A stretch of DNA of 64,000 nt from Buxus sempervirens (lineage: Eukaryota; Streptophyta; Magnoliopsida; Buxales; Buxaceae). The notes beneath the pieces are model-generated. The model was given only the letters and a program-made list of their open reading frames with translations, had not been told where the DNA came from and did no database searches. The stretch spans positions 9,666,858 to 9,730,857 of the forward strand of contig OX387190.1 in NCBI GenBank assembly GCA_947561395.2, written 5' to 3'. Shown piece by piece: positions 58,301 to 64,000 of this stretch (position 1 is the first letter of the stretch; each line of letters begins with the position of its first letter). The translations under genes were made by a program, and so were the position numbers.

Positions 58301-60929
58301 TCCGGCAGCAAGCATGAAATAGAGGGTTTGAGCTAAAGATGAACATTTGAGTTACTGTGCAAGTATTCTGCAGCTCGTGGAGGTCGGCGGACCTCCCTGG
58401 AAGGCCAGCGAACATGATTCAGGTGAGATTTCGACAATTTTTTATTTTTAGGTCTAAACCGCACTGGGTCTATAGTTAGACCCAAACCACGAGCAAAGTA
58501 CAGTCAAACCCTTTAGATTCTTAAAATCCAATTTTTAGACCTGGGTCAATCCGACCCGACCCATATCCATGAAAAATGAACCATCTGGGCTTTTGGGTCG
58601 ACCCAAGCCATTTTGAGACCTAGGCCCGACTGGGCCCACCAAGACTTTGTGGGCCTTCCAACACGGCCCACATTCAATTCAGCTCAAAACAAGGCCTGTT
58701 TTCAACAAATGGACCAAGGCCAACTGGTTAATTACCTATGGGCCACCCCAAGCCCAATGGGCCTTAAAAAACTTAAACCTACTTAATTTGCATGTTTAAA
58801 TTAATTCAAAACCAAAATAACCAAATCCAATAAGGGTTACCCAATAACCTTAATGGGCCATGGGCTTGACTTAAAGCCCAACTTGGCAACCAATGGGCCT
58901 TCCAACGGGGCCCATATCCGACCCACTTCACTTAAAGGGCTAAAAAGATAAAAATGGATAAAAGGGACTTATACCTTTAAGGGTCCCCACTCAGACCAAA
59001 CAGAATACATGCTGGACTAGGAACGGGTGAGTAGAGTTGACTCAAAATAGGGTGACCCAAGGGACCCGCTGAACCAGTGGGGCAGACGGGGGTGTCTTTG
59101 GACTTCCCCGGATCGTAACCGAGAACTTAGCTAGAGTCTCTAAAAAGCCGCAGACCAAGCAAAATTAGACCGGTTAGGTCCCTTGTGTCTGCCTGCACTT
59201 CTCAGATAGTGGCGACTCCCGAAATCTCCCAAGGCACGCACTCTCACGTGCGCCTCGCGTGCGGCTATGCGCACAGCTAGTAATCATAACCCTCATACCA
59301 GCAACTGGAATCTGAAATATGGGGCCTAGACATCGAGTTATTACGCATGAAACTCACGTACCAGCAACGATATCTAAAATACGGAGTTCAGCATGCAGCC
59401 ACTGAATCTGAACACAGGGATGGCCGCTAATCAACACATACAAGGTATCTCACCAGCAATTGATATCTAAAATGAGACCCTATTGTACATGAAGACCCCT
59501 CTCCAATGCAAACTAACTTGCAAAGGAAGCGCGAATGCAAACTCGTAATAATTAACCAAAAAAAGACCTCTTCACTCTCTAGCATAATCCTATGGATCCA
59601 TATGCAGCTATGCCCACTAGACACCAATAGCTATTACTCACTCAATATTAATGCATATCAGAAATAGTGCCTAGTGGCATATAGGGTTTTCAAAGCTTTT
59701 TCAATATCAAGTAAGTAACTTAACATATCCAAATCTGATGTAAAGACTTTCTAACAATTTCCAATACTCATTAAAAAAATATTTATACAAAATAAGATTC
59801 ATCCCATTCAACTCAAATCATGTTTGGAACAGCAAAAAATCCATTTATAACCAAAGTTGGACATACTTTAGTAGAACGTACCCGAAATCTTTATTAAATT
59901 ACTTTTAATCAAACGATCAGTGAAAACAGTTTTTAAACACCTAATAATTGTTGGTACACAGGTTTAATTCCTTTAAAAATCATTTCAATATGTAAATTTT
60001 CTCAAAATTCAAAAATTCAGAGTTCTGTGTTGATCGCTCAACCCACAAGCTCGAGCGATGTGGTTGGGCGGTCTTGGGATTATAGTTTTGATCAGAAAAA
60101 TACATTGGCGCTCAACATGGGCGCTCAAGTGGTCATGTTGGGTGACCTAGTTAACTAATAAAGTTTGAATTGACACTCGGCCTCTATCGCTTAAGCGATG
60201 TGTTGAGCCATCGTTCAATAGGGATTTACATGCAAGGCGCTTAACAGGATCGCTCAAGCGATCATGTTTAGCACTCGTTTAACAGTGGCTATTTTCTAGA
60301 AATCCGTAATGTATTTTTTCTGCAATAAACCCTATTCTGTCCATAAAAATCATATTTAATACATCCGAAATCATGAATATATCAATCCAAAACATGCTAT
60401 TCGATCTAAACACAATAAAACAACGATTAGCGATAAATTGGTGTGCTACCTACTTCTTGATCGCTCAAAGAATGCTGTCTCTCCTTCTTGCACTTCTATT
60501 TCCTTAAGTTTGGATCTTATCTCTCCCTTTCAGCAAATCTGAATTCCTTCAAGCAACCAGAAGCTCTCCAAGACCAGCAACTCTCTTGTTCTACCTTCCC
60601 TTTCTTCAACCGCCAGAGACAAAATAGTATATACGATCAAAAGCATACGGTACCTTAAGAAATAAAACCCTATTATACTATGTGTGATTCCATACATCCC
60701 ATCTCTACCCTTTACCATACATCTTCCCAATAAGAGTTAAAATATCCCTTTAAACTGTACTCATCCTTATATCTCAAGATCCAACGGTTGGATCTGCTTC
60801 ATACTCTGGATCTCCTTCATCCATGTGATCACCTATATAAATTCAATCACAAAATTTTTTTTGTAAGAATCACATTAAATATTCAGATATTTATTTAATT
60901 AAAAATTCTTGAAATTTCAGGGTCTTACA
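55393..60929 (-). mobile_element. Solo LTR E, split by LTR B
   Basis: On the plus strand it runs from TGTAACGCCCTGAACTTGG to CAGGGTCTTACA, with TTTAG target repeats at 55388-55392 and 60930-60934. Sense is minus. Removing LTR B and one target copy leaves about 2.47 kb, matching the 2.37-kb paralog at 43222-45592. It has the TTCG hairpin at 55815-55830 and GATCGCT(C)AAGCGATC words at about 60030-60280. No internal region is present. Confidence 0.88.
56211..59275 (+). mobile_element. Solo LTR B nested in LTR E, GCTAG target duplication
   Basis: It begins TGTCAGCACCTCATTTTTGC, identical to LTR A over 20 bases, and ends GCGGCTATGCGCACA. GCTAG repeats lie at 56206-56210 and 59276-59280. It is 3,065 bp. 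TATAAAAA is at 57085, and AAG|GTAAAA at 57404-57412. GTGGCGACTCC at 59209-59219 is 56 bp before the end. Near the start, four variants of a segment reading TATACCAAC..., AACGC(A/C)ACTAAGTTTGCT... follow one another (about 56300-56690). Confidence 0.92.
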
Positions 60930-60934
60930 TTTAG

Positions 60935-61518
60935 TATTTTTAAAAATAACCTAATCGATTAATTAAATTGCCAGTAGGCTGAAAATTTAATTAGAATTAA
61001 TTTAGGTTTAATTTGAATCTAAATGTAATCCCCAGAATTTCCCTTAATTATTTTATTTAATTTATTTAGGGAAATCTTGGGAAGTGTGCCTAATGTATTT
61101 ATTTGATTTGGTTAGGTGGTGAAGAGGAAGAGCAAATCTAAAAATTTGCTTAAGATCTGACGGTTGGATAGAGCTTGATTAAGTAAGTAACGTTTAAGGC
61201 ACTATCTAAATTCTTATTGGTTAAGGTGCATGTGCATGATAGAGGTGAGTGTAGGGGATCATGTTTTAAGCAAAAATTAGAAATTGATATATGGGAATGG
61301 GGTGGGTGTGTAAGACTTCTAATAAGAGTTGTACTTGTTTGGGAAACTACGCCCTAGGGTTGATTTTGATACATGAGTATATAATAAGTTTCAAAAACTT
61401 GGAAGAATTTTTACTGCTCTTGAGATTTTCGGCTGAAGCTTGGTTTGGTGTGGATGTGTGGAACAGTGAGCAAGAGAGTTTTCCCATGCATAGATTGAGA
61501 AGAAGCTTGTTGTTGGTT
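60935..61518. other. Intergenic, no gene recognised
   Basis: AT-rich DNA hosting LTR E on its left. The text after 61090 (GAGCTTGATTAAGTAAG...) looks like LTR leader sequence, but ends were not found. Confidence 0.35.
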
Positions 61519-61776
61519 TTCATTGTAACACCCGAAATCCGAGTCTTCTTTTTTTTTTTTTTTTTGAGATCAAGGCATTACTTAGTGATACAAAACAAAT
61601 TAGCTCAAAGGATAAAAGAATAAAGAAACAAAGAGACATCAAAGTGCGCTAAGAAATTATTCTACTAATTAAAATCTGTGTTCACATTAAATCAATATTC
61701 AAGTAAAAAGGGTAACTAGAACTTTACTAAATAAAAGAAGCACAAATCAATATCCTTGATTCAACCCTATACTAAC

Positions 61777-62376
61777 TAGGGCTACAACTTGGGTGAAAGC
61801 CAAACCGAATTTCGTAAGTGTAAAACCGAACCGAAATATAATAATATATATAAAATATACAATAAATAAAGTTGTAATAATAAAATATAACCTATAAATT
61901 ATAAGTTATAAAATAATGAATAAGATTATTATTTTATAAATCTTTGTAGTTAATTATTAAATTGATTCATGAGCTAAAGTGTGATCCAAAACAATTAACA
62001 TATAACTTGGGATTCTAAGCTCTTTGCTCCATCTTATGTATGCATATGAACTACTTAAGAGATTGGACCGCATGTAAGTGATGATCCTTTAAATTTGTTG
62101 TGTGTATTCTTTAAATTTTTTTTGGGCAAAAGGGGGAATCTCTCTCTTGATAACAGGTTTTAAGCATGGGAAACTGACCCAAACCGAACCGAATTTTGCA
62201 ATTCGGTTCGGTTTGAGTTGGATTACGGGTTTTCTTTAAATAATCGGTTTAGTTTTCTGTTTGGGTATTTAGGTTTTGAGGTCGGTTCGGTTCAGTTTTG
62301 GGCCAACCATCAGTAACCTTGGTTTGGTCTTGGGTTGAGGCCAACCCGAACCAAACCGCACTGAGTTGCAGCCCTA
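61777..62376. mobile_element. hAT-type MITE with near-identical 8-bp target repeats
   Basis: TAGGGCTACAACTTGGG and GAGTTGCAGCCCTA are inverted ends. The flanks are ATACTAAC (61769-61776) and ATAATAAC (62377-62384), 7 of 8 identical. The 600-bp interior is rich in CCGAACCGAA/TTCGGTTCGG words and AT-rich DNA, with no coding capacity. Confidence 0.78.
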
Positions 62377-62769
62377 ATAATAACCATGGATCTTCAAACC
62401 CACTATCAGTCTAACAAACGACGTCCTCTCTAAGAATATCTAAAAACAAAACATTCGAAAGCAAAAGTGAGATATAAAAGTCTCAGCAAATAGCAACATG
62501 CATGAAAAAAAACAAATTATATATATCCTTTACAAACCTTTCATGAGTTGCAAAACAGTATCACAAACACCATTTAAACAAGACAACAATATCATATAAA
62601 TCAAATATACAAGTTTCCCACGTTAATACAAATAGTTTTTCCCAAAACAATTCATCATGTTAATCATGTAATTTTACTATCTCTTTTCAAAACCGTTCTT
62701 GTCAATATATGACTAAACCGATCAATCTCTTTCTTTAAAAGGAAACAAATCATTCATAATTAGTAATTA

Positions 62770-63320
62770 AATCTCACCATCAGATGGTAGCATACCTTTA
62801 CCACAGAATGTAAACACATAGTACCCACATCTTCCCCACAAGAGAATGCACATCTCAATCGCAGCCCCCCTGCAGGAAATAGCATAACCGCAGAAGGTAA
62901 ACAAATAGTACCTACATCTCCTCCGTAGGAGATAGCTCTCCTCACCCTCAGATGGAAACTCACACACCCATCTCCCATGTAGGATGCAATCACGTTGTAA
63001 TTACATCTCCCCCACATGAGGTGTTTCCCCTGTAGGATGCAATCACATCATGACTACATCTCCCTCACAGGAGGTAACACATGTCACTCGCAGGTGGCAA
63101 CACACACATCTCCCCTGTAGGATACAATCACATCATGATTACATCTCCCTCACAAAAAGTCTCTCCCCTGTAGGATACAATTCAATCTGGACTACATCTC
63201 CTCCGCAGGAGGTAGCACATCTTACCCACAGGTGATAACACACACATCTCCCCCACAGGAGGTAACCCATCTCTTCCACATGAGCTAATCAAATCTCATC
63301 CGCAAATGGTAAACAAATCT
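62770..63320. repeat. Hairpin array / degenerate minisatellite in LTR F
   Basis: More than ten short segments of the form ACATCTCC-(C/T)-CC.CA(T/G)AGGAGGTAACA follow each other. Examples with perfect stems are 62917-62932 (TCTCCT/AGGAGA, loop CCGT) and 63198-63211 (CTCCT/AGGAG, loop CCGC). A CCCTGTAGGAT(A/G)CAATCACATCATGA segment occurs several times. Confidence 0.75.
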
Positions 63321-63951
63321 CACATTTCCACCATGGCATATAAATCATTTCATGATATATGGAAGAGCACAAATCCTCAATTCAAATCTCATATATAGAT
63401 TAGAATATTCATATTCAATCGATAATCCAAAGCCTCTTACAAATATTCATTAAATTCCAAATCATGGGCTCAACGTACCCAAATTTGTTATAAAAATATT
63501 TTGACCAATTCCAGGACTTCAATCACATCTAAAATGATGTTTTACAGATGTAGAAATCGACCAAATCGATTTTAAACAAATTCTAGAACAAAAACTCTCT
63601 TTCAAACCAAAACAAGACATATTTCAGTAAAACATACCCAAAATCTTTATAAAATTGTTTTTAAATAATCAGTCAGTGAAAACAACTCATAAACACCTAA
63701 TTTTTATTGTGACGTGAGTTGGATTTAATGAAAAATCATTTTATAATTGAAAATTACACAAAATTTCATAAATAGAAAATTTGTGTTGGGCGCTCGACCC
63801 CACGGTCGATTGGTCGTGTTGTGCGGTCTCTTAAGTCCTAGTTTTTGAATGGACACTCAACCTTTGCGCTCAAACAATCTTGTTGAGTGGTCATTCATGG
63901 CATTAATACATGCAAGGCACTTGACATGGATGCTCGAGCGACCTGTCAGGC

Positions 63952-64000
63952 TGTAATGCCCCGGATCTGAGTTATGTAGTAAAACCGTGACTTGTCTCCA
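63952..64000 (-). mobile_element. Start of another LTR of the TGTAA superfamily
   Basis: TGTAATGCCCCGGATCTGAG, then GTAAAACCGTGACTTGTC, matches the outer end of the inverted-repeat arm (22745). Only 49 bp are visible; it is probably nested in LTR F. Confidence 0.6.

Larger units (their letters stand above)
61524..63951 (-). mobile_element. LTR F of the TGTAA superfamily, partial
   Basis: The minus-sense 3' end is TGTAACACCCGAAATCCGAG at 61524 (plus reading). The body carries a diverged form of the TTCG hairpin (GAGATATAAAAGTCTC at 62469-62484), an array of CTCC/GGAG hairpins (62770-63320) and reiterated GCTCGA words near 63785-63940. It is interrupted by a MITE (61777-62376) and, at 63952, by another LTR. 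A run of 17 T at 61549-61565 may mark a small retroposed insert. Confidence 0.6.

Noticed and set aside
62770..63320. CRISPR-like series of repeats and spacers
   Set aside because: Units are degenerate, spacers are not unique or of fixed length, and the context is a plant LTR.

Overview
This is nuclear DNA of a flowering plant with long, transposon-filled introns. The evidence is a split plant-type PHD-finger gene with consensus splice sites, plant mobile domain (PMD) genes, a hAT transposon, L1- and RTE-type LINEs, a TRIM element and many LTRs. Species cannot be read from the sequence; a eudicot or related lineage with an enlarged genome is my inference.

One host gene dominates. On the minus strand, four coding exons at 41889-41792, 29694-29606, 16145-15958 and 324-1 splice in frame to the first 233 codons of a PHD-finger protein of the plant PHD/SWIB/Plus-3/GYF group (At2g18090/NERD-like). 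Its 3' part lies beyond the left edge. About 700 coding bases are spread over 41.9 kb by introns of 12.1, 13.5 and 15.6 kb. Nearly everything else between 1 and 41.8 kb is mobile DNA inside these introns.

Intron 3 (325-15957) holds two head-to-tail PMD genes (2.2-6.1 kb), a decayed hAT transposon (6.1-11.2 kb, minus), tandem duplications and two LINE 3' fragments. Intron 2 (16146-29605) holds an RTE LINE and a three-layer nest: an old element carrying reiterated TCGATATATCGA-like words, a solo LTR in it (20348-28417, TSD TATGG), and in that a 4.39-kb near-perfect inverted repeat of two head-to-head LTRs joined to a TRIM remnant. Intron 1 (29695-41791) holds another solo LTR (30038-32258, TSD GTTGA), MITEs, LINE and copia fragments, and a truncated LTR carrying two hAT-type MITEs.

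Upstream of the gene (42-64 kb) I recognise no further host gene. There is a foldback MITE close to the gene start and at least four more long LTRs of one superfamily (ends TGTAA...TTACA). One of these (55393-60929) is split by a second solo LTR (56211-59275); the paralogous LTR at 43222-45592 preserves the empty target site.

The least ordinary material is in the LTRs. They have a TATA box, a leader, a GTAAGT splice donor and, far downstream, a pyrimidine-rich CAG acceptor preceded by a conserved hairpin with a TTCG loop. The presumed leader intron carries arrays of short hairpins whose stems vary while pairing is kept.
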